Below are positions 16,642 to 25,917 of a stretch of DNA of 64,000 bases, one piece after another. The DNA is taken from positions 62,001 through 126,000 of the forward strand of contig NZ_WHOB01000094.1 in assembly GCF_013141775.1 (NCBI RefSeq), given 5' to 3'. Origin of the DNA: Paenibacillus phytohabitans (GTDB lineage Bacteria; Bacillota; Bacilli; Paenibacillales; Paenibacillaceae). The position numbers and the translations under genes were made by a program. The notes beneath the pieces were generated by a model. It made no database searches. It was given only the letters and a program-made list of their open reading frames with translations, and was not told where the DNA came from. Position 1 is the stretch's first letter; each line of letters opens with the position of its first letter.

Positions 16642-18954
16642 TTATGCCATGACAAAGTAGTCCCGCCACTCCTCGGGGAGCAGCTGCCGGTAAGAATTCT
16701 GGAGAAAACGGTCATCCGCCAGCACAATAATGCCGCTGTCGTTCTCGCTGCGGATCAACCGGCCCCCTGCCTGCTGCACCTTGCACATGCCAGGGTAGAC
16801 ATAGGCGTAATCGAACCCGTTCTTCCCCTGTGCCTGAAAGTAGCTCCGCAGCAGATTGCGCTCCAGCCCCACCTGCGGCAGGCCGACCCCAACCACCATT
16901 ACACCATTCAGCCGGTCGCCCGGCAAATCCACCCCTTCGGAGAAAATGCCGCCCAGCAAGGCAAAGCCGAGCAGGGTATCCGGATTGTCCGGGCGGAACG
17001 CCGCGAGGAAGTTCTCCCGCTCCGTCTCGCTCATCCCGCTGCCCTGCAGCAGGGTAGCGACTTCCGGGTATTTCTCAGTGAACACTTCATATACATTCTT
17101 CAAATAGAGATAAGAGGGGAAGAAGACCAGGTAATTGCCTTTCCTTGAGACCATCCCTTTCAGTGCATCGCTAAGCGGCTGTAAGGAGGCGTCCCGGTCA
17201 TGGTAGCGGGTGGATACCGGAAGCACAGATACCTGCCACTGCTCTTTATGAAAAGGCGAGGACAGGCTCAGGCTGTAGTCCTCCTCATCTGCGCCGATCA
17301 TATCCCTGTAGTAGGAGAGCGGCGAGAGTGTCGCCGAGAACAGGATCTGGCTGCGGAAGCTCTTGGCCATCTGCTGCAGCAAATGCGACGGATCGAGATT
17401 GAACAGCTTCAGGTACACATCACCGCTGCGCACTTCCGCGTAGGTAATGTAGCGCTCATCATAGGTCTTGAACGTACGCAGCATTCCCTGCACCGCATAG
17501 AACGTATCCAGCAGGCTGCCGGCTTCCCCCTCCTCCGCCGGAGTAATCAGCGAGGAAGAATGCAGCAGCTCCAGCTCGGCTTCGGAAGCGAACAGCTCAA
17601 GCAGCTCCGGCAGCTCCCCGGGATACTCCGTCCATTCTCCCGCCCCCTTGTCCCCGCAGCTCTTCCGCAGCGCAATGAAGAAGGCATTTACGGCCTTCGC
17701 GGCACTGCTTAGCCGCGGATTCACCGTTTTGTATTGCCGCTGAAGTGCCAGGAACGGCGCCTTGGTAAGCGAGGCGGAGTACATCTCCCGCCCCCGGTCC
17801 ACCAGATTATGTGCTTCATCCACGAGCAGCACCGTTTTTTTCTTCCGCTCCTCGGACATCCGCTTCAGGCTGATCCGGGGGTCATAGATATAATTATAAT
17901 CGCAGATGACAATGTCGCTGGCGTAGGCGGCATCCAGGGAGAATTCGAACGGGCAGACCTCATGCTTCCGGGCATAAGCGGCAATCGTCTCGCGCGTCAT
18001 CAGCGTTTCGTGCTCCAGCATATCGAGCATGGCGGCATTGATCCGGTCATAGTATCCTTCGGCAAAGGGGCAGGAATCCGCGCCGCAGCTTCCATCCTCA
18101 CGGAAACACGCCTTCTCCTTGGCCGTAAGCGTAATCACATGCAGATGCAGCCCCCGGCTGTTCAGCATCATCACCGCCTCCTGTGCCGCAATCCGTGTAA
18201 CCGTCTTGGCGGTCAGATAGAAGATGCCGGACACCTTGCCCTCTCCTAGGGCTTTGATTGCCGGGAACAGGGTAGACATCGTTTTGCCGATGCCTGTGGG
18301 TGCCTGCGCGAAGAGCTTGGCCCCCTCTGCAATCGAAGTGTAGACTGCAGCAGCGAAATGACGCTGGCCGGGCCGGTAACCCGAGAAAGGAAACGACAAG
18401 CTATGGATGCTCTCGCCCCTCTTCGCCTGGTAGCGGACCATCATTTCAGCATACGGCGCATACTTGGCTACCGTCTCTTCAGCAAAGGCTGTCAGCTCTT
18501 CGCGGGTCATTTCCCGGTATAGGCTGTACTGCTCCTCACTTCCCCGCTGCACATAGGTTAACTTAACCTGTATCGCCGGAAGATCCAGATCCTGCGTAAG
18601 GATATAGGCATACATGAAAGCCTGCGCCCAGTGTACCTCACGCCCTTCCAAAGCAGAATCCGGCGTTCCGGCAATGGATTTGATCTCCTCCACAGTCAGG
18701 CTGCCGTCCCCGGCTGTAAGCAGGCCGTCGCAGCGCCCGTCGATGATGAACAGCAGATCCCCATGCGGAATCTCCGTTTTTAAATACACCTCTTTGCGGT
18801 CCGCTTCCTTATATTGCTTCTGAATCAGCTGATGGCTGCGCGTACCCTCCACCATAGCCGCACCGCTGCGGAATCCCGGCTCCAGACTGCCGCTGCTGAA
18901 GGCATACTCGACCAGTGCCCTCACGGATAAAGCGATTTCTGCATAGCTCATCAT
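16642..18954 (-). CDS. XPD/DinG-type Fe-S helicase with N-terminal PD-(D/E)XK nuclease-like domain
   Basis: 770 aa. The first ~185 residues contain GTRSHQLIQ, then IIDGRCDGLLT and VEEIKS, the D...E-x-K pattern of RecB/Cas4-like nucleases. The helicase follows: Walker A APTGIGKT, DEAH box VDEAHNLVDR, and the C-terminal GGRLIRSENDSGI motif VI. Four cysteines (three in CFREDGSCGADSC, one in EVCPFEF) lie between motifs I and II, as expected for the XPD-family [4Fe-4S] cluster. A 5'-3' DNA repair helicase is the likely role. GGAGGTGATGC precedes ATG. Confidence 0.85.
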   Translation of the reverse strand: MMSYAEIALSVRALVEYAFSSGSLEPGFRSGAAMVEGTRSHQLIQKQYKEADRKEVYLKTEIPHGDLLFIIDGRCDGLLTAGDGSLTVEEIKSIAGTPDSALEGREVHWAQAFMYAYILTQDLDLPAIQVKLTYVQRGSEEQYSLYREMTREELTAFAEETVAKYAPYAEMMVRYQAKRGESIHSLSFPFSGYRPGQRHFAAAVYTSIAEGAKLFAQAPTGIGKTMSTLFPAIKALGEGKVSGIFYLTAKTVTRIAAQEAVMMLNSRGLHLHVITLTAKEKACFREDGSCGADSCPFAEGYYDRINAAMLDMLEHETLMTRETIAAYARKHEVCPFEFSLDAAYASDIVICDYNYIYDPRISLKRMSEERKKKTVLLVDEAHNLVDRGREMYSASLTKAPFLALQRQYKTVNPRLSSAAKAVNAFFIALRKSCGDKGAGEWTEYPGELPELLELFASEAELELLHSSSLITPAEEGEAGSLLDTFYAVQGMLRTFKTYDERYITYAEVRSGDVYLKLFNLDPSHLLQQMAKSFRSQILFSATLSPLSYYRDMIGADEEDYSLSLSSPFHKEQWQVSVLPVSTRYHDRDASLQPLSDALKGMVSRKGNYLVFFPSYLYLKNVYEVFTEKYPEVATLLQGSGMSETERENFLAAFRPDNPDTLLGFALLGGIFSEGVDLPGDRLNGVMVVGVGLPQVGLERNLLRSYFQAQGKNGFDYAYVYPGMCKVQQAGGRLIRSENDSGIIVLADDRFLQNSYRQLLPEEWRDYFVMA

Positions 18955-19112
18955 GCATCACCTCCATTAATTCCCGGTTTGTTCTTTTGGCTCAGACGTC
19001 ATTTTCGTCCTTTATCACGGATATAAACCTGCCTGAGGGCGTTACCGGCCCTTGGATTCATTCAGGATTGATTTTACGCTTTCCCCAAAGGGTATACGGC
19101 GGTTTCTGATTT

Positions 19113-19141
19113 TTGACATTCCTTGCCTGGCGCTGCATAAT
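19113..19141 (+). promoter_or_regulatory. Sigma-A-type promoter of the LtaS-family gene
   Basis: TTGACA at 19113-19118, 17-bp spacer, CATAAT at 19136-19141. The expected transcript start near 19148 rules out a start codon at 19150 and supports the downstream starts. Confidence 0.75.
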
Positions 19142-19233
19142 AGGCTTTATTGATAATGGAATTCTTTTGTCCTCATGCTGCTGTTTCCTCCCAGCCGGGA
19201 AACATGTTTATTCTTAAGAAAGAAGGCGAAGCT

Positions 19234-21096
19234 GTGTCATCCGTAACGATCAAACGATGGTTGCTCAAGCCATTTGTGTTCTTCTCGATTATTTTCGTCC
19301 TTAAAAGCCTTTTAGCCTGGGGTGTCATTTTTGAAGACCTGCAGTTCTGGAAATCGGTACTGACGGAGATCCCCTTTGTCTGGGCACTTTTCTTCCTGAT
19401 TGAGCGTTTTGCCTCCAAACGGAAACTCGGATATTACATGACGGTTAATCTTCTGGTTACCGCCATCTTTTTTGCCGCTATTATGTACTTCAAATATTAC
19501 GGGGTTATTGTCACTTACCATGCGGCAGAGCAGGTGAACCAGGTCACTGCGGTGCGCAACAGCGTATTCTCACTCATGGACCCTTATTATCTGCTGATCT
19601 TCACCGACATTATCGTCCTTGGCTTCTACTTCTTCATTAACAAGAACGGACGCAACTACAAGAAGGATAAAATTAACCGCCACAACGGAAGAATGCTGCA
19701 TGTCGTCCTGTTCGCAGTTTCACTCGGACTCTGCCTGTTCAATATTCTTCCCAACAAAGCAAGCATGAATGAAATTAAGAAGGCCCAGGAAATGGGTATC
19801 CTTAATTATGAAGCATATACTATCTTTGCTCAAGATAAACCAGAGCTTGTGAATGCCAGCGAGATTACACAGGATACCATTAATCAGCTCAAAGGCATCG
19901 ATCCTTCTGCGGTATCCCCTTATGCCGGGGCTGCCAAGGGCAAGAATCTGATTGTTATTCAGCTGGAATCCTTCCAGAACTTCCTGCTCGGTCTGAAGGT
20001 GGACGGCCAGGAAATCACACCTAACCTGAACCGCCTGATGGAGGACAGCCTGTATTTCAACAACTTCTATCAGATGGTCGGCCAGGGCAACACTTCAGAC
20101 GCAGAATTCGTAGTCAATTCGTCCTTCTACATTCCACCGCAAGGCGCAGCTACAATGTCTTATGTGGATAAGGAAATGCCAAGTCTGCCGCGTCTGCTGC
20201 AGGCCAGCGGGTACCAGTCAGCCACTTTCCATACCAATGATGTGGAATTCTGGAACCGCGGCGAGCTGTACAGCTCACTGGGCTGGGACCATTATTACGA
20301 TCACAAATTCTTCGGGGACGAAGATACCTTCTTCTTCGGCGCTTCCGATGAAGTGCTCTACCGCAAAACTTCAGAGAAGCTGAAAGAAATGAGCGATGAA
20401 GGACAGCCGTTCTACGCACAGGTAATTTCAATGTCTGCCCACCATCCGTTCACCATCCCTGCAGAAAAGTATAAAATGAAGCTGCCTGAACGTTATGAAG
20501 GTACTTTCGTCGGAGATTATATCCGGTCGCAGAATTATGCCGACTATGCCTTCGGACAATTCGTCGATGAGCTGAAGGCGGACGGAATATGGGATAACAG
20601 CCTGATTATGGTCTACGGAGACCACATGGGACTGCCCATCTACTCGCTTGATCATGACGACAAGGAATTGATGAAGGAAATCTACGGTTATGATTACGCC
20701 TATGCAAATATGCTGAATATTCCGCTGCTCGTGCACGGCGAGGGATTGGCGCCGCAGACACTTGAGCAGGTGGGCGGAGAAGTGGATATTATGCCTACTG
20801 CTGCCAGCCTGCTGGGCGTATCGATGGATAACAATATTCATTTCGGCCAGGATTTGCTCAGCCAGTCTTACAATCTGCTGCCTCAGCGGTATTACCTGCC
20901 TACCGGCTCGTTTATCGCCAGCTCCGGCCTGCTGATTCCCGGCAACAGCTTTGAGGATAATACACAATATCTGCTTGCAAACGGCGGTCATGCTCCGGCC
21001 GGCACCGAGGATGAATATACCCGTGCCTTGCGGCTGCGCCAGTTGTCGGACAGCTATGTTACACAGCTGCCGGACAAAGAACCGGATAAAGAATAG
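19234..21096 (+). CDS. LtaS-family lipoteichoic acid synthase / phosphoglycerol transferase
   Basis: About 620 aa. Five N-terminal TM helices, then an extracellular sulfatase-like domain. QLESFQNF supplies the metal-binding Glu, GQGNTSDAEF contains the nucleophile Thr, and YGDHMG supplies the Asp-His metal ligands. It would polymerise glycerol phosphate from phosphatidylglycerol on the outer membrane face. Start: GTG at 19234 with AAAGAAGG seven nt upstream is preferred; ATG at 19204 is possible; the TTG at 19150 lies at the transcript start and is rejected. The C-terminus is charged (LPDKEPDKE). Which LtaS paralogue it is cannot be told. Confidence 0.88.
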   Translation: MSSVTIKRWLLKPFVFFSIIFVLKSLLAWGVIFEDLQFWKSVLTEIPFVWALFFLIERFASKRKLGYYMTVNLLVTAIFFAAIMYFKYYGVIVTYHAAEQVNQVTAVRNSVFSLMDPYYLLIFTDIIVLGFYFFINKNGRNYKKDKINRHNGRMLHVVLFAVSLGLCLFNILPNKASMNEIKKAQEMGILNYEAYTIFAQDKPELVNASEITQDTINQLKGIDPSAVSPYAGAAKGKNLIVIQLESFQNFLLGLKVDGQEITPNLNRLMEDSLYFNNFYQMVGQGNTSDAEFVVNSSFYIPPQGAATMSYVDKEMPSLPRLLQASGYQSATFHTNDVEFWNRGELYSSLGWDHYYDHKFFGDEDTFFFGASDEVLYRKTSEKLKEMSDEGQPFYAQVISMSAHHPFTIPAEKYKMKLPERYEGTFVGDYIRSQNYADYAFGQFVDELKADGIWDNSLIMVYGDHMGLPIYSLDHDDKELMKEIYGYDYAYANMLNIPLLVHGEGLAPQTLEQVGGEVDIMPTAASLLGVSMDNNIHFGQDLLSQSYNLLPQRYYLPTGSFIASSGLLIPGNSFEDNTQYLLANGGHAPAGTEDEYTRALRLRQLSDSYVTQLPDKEPDKE

Positions 21097-21125
21097 TTCT
21101 GAGCCTATCGTAGAACATACAGAAA

Positions 21126-21165
21126 TAAGCCAGCCTCCCGAAACTTTGGGGGCTGGCTTATTTTA
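21126..21165. terminator. Terminator between converging LtaS-family and marR genes
   Basis: TAAGCCAGCC at 21126-21135 pairs with GGCTGGCTTA at 21151-21160, with an additional CCC/GGG inner pair; TTTTAT follows on the plus strand. Confidence 0.82.
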
Positions 21166-21197
21166 TATACTTCATGGCTGCTATCACTGTTCAAGGA

Positions 21198-21629
21198 TTA
21201 TCGTTCCTGCTTCTCAAGCAGCAAATAATAGTGTGCGAAATTCTCCAGCTCTTCTGGCTCAAGTATGGATAAATGCTCCTCCAGCAGCAGCATTGAACGG
21301 CGCTGCGCTTCTTCCAGAACCCCTTGTCCCTTAGCCGTAATCGTCACGATTACCGCCCGGCGGTCGTTCTCATCGGGAACGCGCGCAATCAGCTCCAGCA
21401 GCTCCAGACGGTCCAGCATTACCGTGACCGCACTGGATTTCACCTCCATTTTATCGGCCAGATGAATAACCCGTGCCTGTTTCTCCTGAGCGATCATATG
21501 CAACAGTCCGAATTGCGGAACCGTTAACCCTATTTCCTTATGCAGAGACATCTGCGACATAATTTTGCGCTGCACCTTCCACATGGATATGCCCACACGT
21601 TCGATTAACGGATTGATATCTTGCGTCAT
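21198..21629 (-). CDS. MarR-family transcriptional regulator
   Basis: 143 aa. Recognition region IHLADKMEVKSSAVTVMLDRLE and wing VPDENDRRAVIVTITAKG. It is transcribed divergently from the chemoreceptor gene 208 bp away, so either gene could be its target; nothing in the sequence identifies a ligand. The ATG is preceded by GGGAGCTGAAGGG. The 21630-21836 interval holds a TATAAT at 21773-21778 without a good -35 and no clear palindrome. Confidence 0.85.
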   Translation of the reverse strand: MTQDINPLIERVGISMWKVQRKIMSQMSLHKEIGLTVPQFGLLHMIAQEKQARVIHLADKMEVKSSAVTVMLDRLELLELIARVPDENDRRAVIVTITAKGQGVLEEAQRRSMLLLEEHLSILEPEELENFAHYYLLLEKQER

Positions 21630-21836
21630 CCCTTCAGCTCCCAGTCCGTCTGTCTTATTCCAAGCGTACCATTATCTTGGCTATAGATTCAATGTTTTTC
21701 GTTTACATAAATCATCATTCTCCGACACAAAAATACTTTATTCTGGCTAATGCCTTGGCAGCAGCGATGCGCTATAATCGTAGCAGTGATAAGAACTCAC
21801 TTAATATACTTAGAGTCAGGGCTGGTGATCATTTTT

Positions 21837-23537
21837 ATGAAATTGGCAACAAAATTAACTTGGATGATGCTGATTGTACTGCTTCTGGTCGGATCATCCA
21901 TTGGCTTCTTCGGTTATAATGCTGCTTACAAGCAAATCGATGAAGCCGCAGGAATTGAACTGGTAGGCTGTGCCAATATAACTACCGGCCTTATTGATCC
22001 CGCCGATATAGCTGCTCTGGCTGCAGGCGATACGAGCAAGTTAAGCGCCATTGAAGACCGCATAGGCTGGATTAATGAACATAAACCTATTTTTAAAGAA
22101 GCGTTCATCCTCTCGCTCGACGGCAAAGTGCTAGCCGCTGACGCCCGGTTCAAAGAACGAGGTTATAAAGCAGGAGACCCCTTCTATTTCTCCGATGAAG
22201 ATAAAGAAATGATTACCACCATGAAGCATTCCGCATACTCCAAAGTATATACATATCAAGGAACCTCGCTTAAAACCGGCTACGGCCCCATTTATCAGGA
22301 CCATGACCCTACCAAACCAATCATTGCTTTGATGGCTATTAACTTTGACGGCCCGCTGATTCAGACACGGACAATGGAAATTATTACTCAGCCCTTCATT
22401 ATCGGGAGCTCGATTCTGATTGTGGCCATAATTGCCGCATATCTGATGATTCGCCGCATGGTGAACCCGCTCACCAAACTGTCCGCTTCCGTAAACACCG
22501 TAGCCAAAGGTGATCTTAGCCGGGAACCTCTACTCTTCAAGAGCAGAGATGAGATCGGGAAGCTGTCGAGCGATTTCAATGACATGACCCTGAATCTGCG
22601 CAATCTGATTACACAGGTTAATGATACCTCGATGCTGGTCGCCTCCTCCTCCCAGGAGCTCTCCGCCAGCGCACAGGAGACCAACCGCGCCGGGGAACAC
22701 AGCGTCAATGTTACCCTCGAATTGGCAGACGGTGCACATACGCAATTGCAGAATCTCGAAGGCAGCTACAAAGCCGTACAGGAAATGTCGCATTTCATTA
22801 CCGAAATTGCCGACAATGCGGATAGCGCAATGAACAATGCCGCCGTTAACGCCCAAAAAGCCCGGACAGGCCGGGAGTCTATGGATTTGACCACTTCCCA
22901 GATGGGGATTGTGAGCGGAAGCATCTCCGATCTTTCCGGCATTATTCAAACGCTTGGCAGCCATTCCAAGGAGATCGAGAATATTGTCGGTACGATTGCC
23001 AGTATTGCCGAAGAAACGAATCTGTTATCCCTGAATGCAGCCATTGAAGCGGCGCGTGCCGGGGAAGAGGGCCGGGGATTCGCAGTTGTGGCAGGCTCAG
23101 TCCGCAAGCTTGCTGAACGTTCGGCGAGGTCTGCCGGCCAGATCGGTGAACTGGTCAGTCTGATTGTGAATCAGATGGACAAAGCCGGAGATACCATGAA
23201 ACGTTCCACGGAAGAGATGCATCAAGGCAAAGAGATGATCATCGCTGCCGGACATTCCTTCTCAGAGATCGAGACCTCCGTCTCCGATATGTCTTCGCAG
23301 AGCCAGCAGATCTCGGCAACCGTCCGTGAGCTGGCGCTGATCTCCGATGGACTTGTAACTGCAATTCAGAAGATTGTAGCCGTCTCTAATCAGACAGCTG
23401 AAGGTGCAGAGACCTTATCGGCCTCTTCGCAGGAACAGCTTGCCGCCATGGAGGAAGTAGAATCTTCCGCAGCATTCCTCTCCTCCCTCGCCGAGAAGCT
23501 GCAGGTATTGGTCGAGAACTTTAAAATAGCCTCATAA
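21837..23537 (+). CDS. Methyl-accepting chemotaxis protein
   Basis: 566 aa. TM1 (MMLIVLLLVGSSIGFFGY), an extracytoplasmic ligand domain of about 150 residues, TM2 (IIGSSILIVAIIAAYLMI), a HAMP domain with MVNPLTKLSASV, and a coiled-coil signalling domain. The hairpin tip is EETNLLSLNAAIEAARAG; just after it the usual A-[DG]-E-V-R reads AGSVRKLAE, so the conserved Glu is Ser. Start ATG at 21837 is chosen because the first TM helix follows directly; an upstream in-frame start would add 29 uninformative residues. The ligand is unknown. Confidence 0.87.
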   Translation: MKLATKLTWMMLIVLLLVGSSIGFFGYNAAYKQIDEAAGIELVGCANITTGLIDPADIAALAAGDTSKLSAIEDRIGWINEHKPIFKEAFILSLDGKVLAADARFKERGYKAGDPFYFSDEDKEMITTMKHSAYSKVYTYQGTSLKTGYGPIYQDHDPTKPIIALMAINFDGPLIQTRTMEIITQPFIIGSSILIVAIIAAYLMIRRMVNPLTKLSASVNTVAKGDLSREPLLFKSRDEIGKLSSDFNDMTLNLRNLITQVNDTSMLVASSSQELSASAQETNRAGEHSVNVTLELADGAHTQLQNLEGSYKAVQEMSHFITEIADNADSAMNNAAVNAQKARTGRESMDLTTSQMGIVSGSISDLSGIIQTLGSHSKEIENIVGTIASIAEETNLLSLNAAIEAARAGEEGRGFAVVAGSVRKLAERSARSAGQIGELVSLIVNQMDKAGDTMKRSTEEMHQGKEMIIAAGHSFSEIETSVSDMSSQSQQISATVRELALISDGLVTAIQKIVAVSNQTAEGAETLSASSQEQLAAMEEVESSAAFLSSLAEKLQVLVENFKIAS

Positions 23538-23611
23538 AGCGGGGCCTGGCTTCGCGAATTACGCAGGTACTATCCGGTGACCCACGGCATATAAATTCTC
23601 CTCTTTCAAAA

Positions 23612-23659
23612 AAAAGGCTGTCCCGAACGTGGAATGATCCACGGCCGGGACAGCCTTTT
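23612..23659. terminator. Bidirectional terminator between chemoreceptor and MHYT-GGDEF-EAL genes
   Basis: 14-bp perfect stem AAAAGGCTGTCCCG (23612-23625) with 23646-23659, plus an inner CGTGGA/TCCACG stem. TTTTATTT follows on the plus strand and a run of nine T on the minus strand. Confidence 0.9.
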
Positions 23660-23681
23660 ATTTCGAATGAATCTGCATGCA

Positions 23682-25691
23682 TTATGCCGTATTCTCTATG
23701 AACCATTGGCCCAGTTCATTGACCGGCATCGGCCGGCCGTAGTAGAAGCCCTGCATCACTCTGCAGCCCAGGGATTGCAGCAGTTCAATCTGCTCTGTAG
23801 TCTCCACGCCTTCGGCAACAACCTCCATATTGAGATTGCTGGCTATGGCAATGATATTACTGATAATAGCTTTCTTGGAGTGCATCTTGCTCTTACGGAT
23901 GAATACCTGATCAATCTTCAGTGTATTGACCGGGATCTCATCCAGATTCCCCAGCGAAGAGAAGCCTGTCCCGAAATCATCCAGCGAGACTCTTACTCCG
24001 AGATTCCGCAGCTTGGAGAGCTGGGCAACCGTTTCTTCCATGTTGTTCATCGCAATGGACTCTGTAATCTCAAGCTCAAGGAAATGCGGCTCCAGGCCAG
24101 CACGCGACAGCGCTTCTTCCACCACATCGTACAGACTGCCGTTCTCAAACATCCGGGCCGACATGTTGATCGAAACCGCTACATTCGCCACCTTCGCCTT
24201 ATGCCAGAGCATGTTCTGTCCGCATACATCATGCAGCATCCAGTAGGTAATCGGCACAATCAGACCTGTCTCCTCGGCAATCGGAATGAATTCAGCCGGA
24301 GAGATAATTCCGTGCTCCGGATGTCTCCAGCGCAGCAGCGCTTCAAGACCTACGGTAACATTCATGAATGAATCCCACTTGGGCTGGTAGACAACCATGA
24401 ACTCCGAGCGGGCCAGCGCCTTGCGCAGATCCTTCTCCAGCGACATCCGCCGTACCTGATGACGGTTCATTTCCAGATCGAACACACTGAACTTGTTCTT
24501 GCCCGAGTCCTTGGAGGTATACAGCGCTGTATCTGCAGCCTTCATTAGCGCCGAACGGTCCGTTCCATGGGCGGGAGTCATGCTGATCCCTACGCTGGCC
24601 GTTACATACAGTTCATTGCCTTCAATGCTATAAGACTTCTTAAGCTCCTGCAGAATATGCTGCGCTTCTTCCTCCGCTGCTCCAATCGTACAATCAGGCA
24701 GGGCAATCAGGAATTCATCGCCGCCCAGCCGGAAGACCTTGCCCTTCCCGCCTACACAACGGGTCAGCCGTTCGGATACTTCCCGCAGCAGCAGGTCGCC
24801 GATATCATGTCCGAGCGTATCATTAATGGATTTGAAGCGGTCCAGGTCGACGAAGAACACGGCTCCCGAGATCCCTCCGAAGAAATCATCCTTGAAATAA
24901 CGCTCCAGTCCATGCCGGTTCGGCAGTTCAGTAAGCGGATCATGGTACGCCATACGCTCCAGCACATGCCTGTCCAGAAAAACAGCTCCGCCGGAGAGTG
25001 CCAGCATAAACAGGGTAACCAGCGAAATGCCTGTCAGCAGAATAACATCTGCCTCCATGAGTACAGGTTTCGTGCCCAGCCAGTTGTCATACTGCAGATG
25101 GCTTGTTGTCAGACTGGTATAATGCATTCCGGTAACCGCAAGGGCAATGAACAGCGCTGAATACAGCTTCCAGCGGCTAAAGCCTCTATAATCCTTGAAT
25201 TTGCGAAACATAAATACTCCGATGTAGGAGGCCAGCAGAGCAATCAGAACGGACAAGGCCTGGTCCTTAATTTCGTAATGAACCTTTGCCTCCATCTCCA
25301 TGGAGGACATTCCGATATAATGCATGATTGAGATGCCGCCGCCCAGTATTACACCCCCAATAAGAAACCGCCACATTCTCTGGCGGGAAGCCGTCGCTAT
25401 CTGGAGTGCCGCATAACAGGACAACATACTGACGAGCAGGGACAGAACGGCTGTACCCGGATGGTAGCTGACCTTGAAGGGGAGATGGCTGGCCATAATG
25501 CCTACAAAATGCATGGCCCAGATTCCGCTTCCCAGCACGCAGGCACCAGAGAGCAGCCAAAGACGCCTGACCCGGCCAGTGGAATGGGAAACCTGCGAAA
25601 TCAGATTAAGCGCAGAGTATGCCGCAGTTGCAGCAAGCGCAAAAGATAGTAAAACAATCCAAATATTATAGTGGATTCCCATTTGATCCAT
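23682..25691 (-). CDS. MHYT-GGDEF-EAL membrane protein (c-di-GMP metabolism)
   Basis: 669 aa. The N-terminal ~235 residues form a seven-TM MHYT sensor with repeated M-H-[FY]-x-G motifs (MHFVGIMA, MHYIGMSS, MHYTSL), thought to bind copper or a diatomic gas. GGDEF follows (LGGDEFLIALP, intact), then EAL with EALLRW, SINMSARM, ELEITES, DDFGTGFSSL, KIDQVF and AEGVET, so metal and catalytic residues look complete. Net activity cannot be predicted. Start at 25691 follows GAAGAGGTCAACT; an ATG at 25757 has no ribosome site. First of three GGDEF-EAL genes in the window. Confidence 0.9.
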   Translation of the reverse strand: MDQMGIHYNIWIVLLSFALAATAAYSALNLISQVSHSTGRVRRLWLLSGACVLGSGIWAMHFVGIMASHLPFKVSYHPGTAVLSLLVSMLSCYAALQIATASRQRMWRFLIGGVILGGGISIMHYIGMSSMEMEAKVHYEIKDQALSVLIALLASYIGVFMFRKFKDYRGFSRWKLYSALFIALAVTGMHYTSLTTSHLQYDNWLGTKPVLMEADVILLTGISLVTLFMLALSGGAVFLDRHVLERMAYHDPLTELPNRHGLERYFKDDFFGGISGAVFFVDLDRFKSINDTLGHDIGDLLLREVSERLTRCVGGKGKVFRLGGDEFLIALPDCTIGAAEEEAQHILQELKKSYSIEGNELYVTASVGISMTPAHGTDRSALMKAADTALYTSKDSGKNKFSVFDLEMNRHQVRRMSLEKDLRKALARSEFMVVYQPKWDSFMNVTVGLEALLRWRHPEHGIISPAEFIPIAEETGLIVPITYWMLHDVCGQNMLWHKAKVANVAVSINMSARMFENGSLYDVVEEALSRAGLEPHFLELEITESIAMNNMEETVAQLSKLRNLGVRVSLDDFGTGFSSLGNLDEIPVNTLKIDQVFIRKSKMHSKKAIISNIIAIASNLNMEVVAEGVETTEQIELLQSLGCRVMQGFYYGRPMPVNELGQWFIENTA

Positions 25692-25917
25692 AGTTGACCT
25701 CTTCACCGGTTTTATTATCATCGTCATTTGCAGTGTTAATCTCAAGTTAAAAATCAATATACGAATAGTAGATAAATGGAAGAGTGCATAGAGATTATAG
25801 GCGATCCCTGAAATATAACTTTAGCTGTATTTTACCTTGTATTTGGCAGACTGTCTAAGTAAATACTGGAACTTAGACCCTTTTTTTAATGTCGGCAAAA
25901 AATGTCCATATTTGGCG

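Noticed and set aside
16642..18954. Cas4/CRISPR-associated reading of the nuclease-helicase protein
   Set aside because: No CRISPR array or other cas gene in the window; the domain order suits a repair helicase.
19150..19203. Upstream TTG start for the LtaS-family protein
   Set aside because: The -10 box at 19136-19141 places the transcript start at about 19148, leaving no room for a ribosome site.
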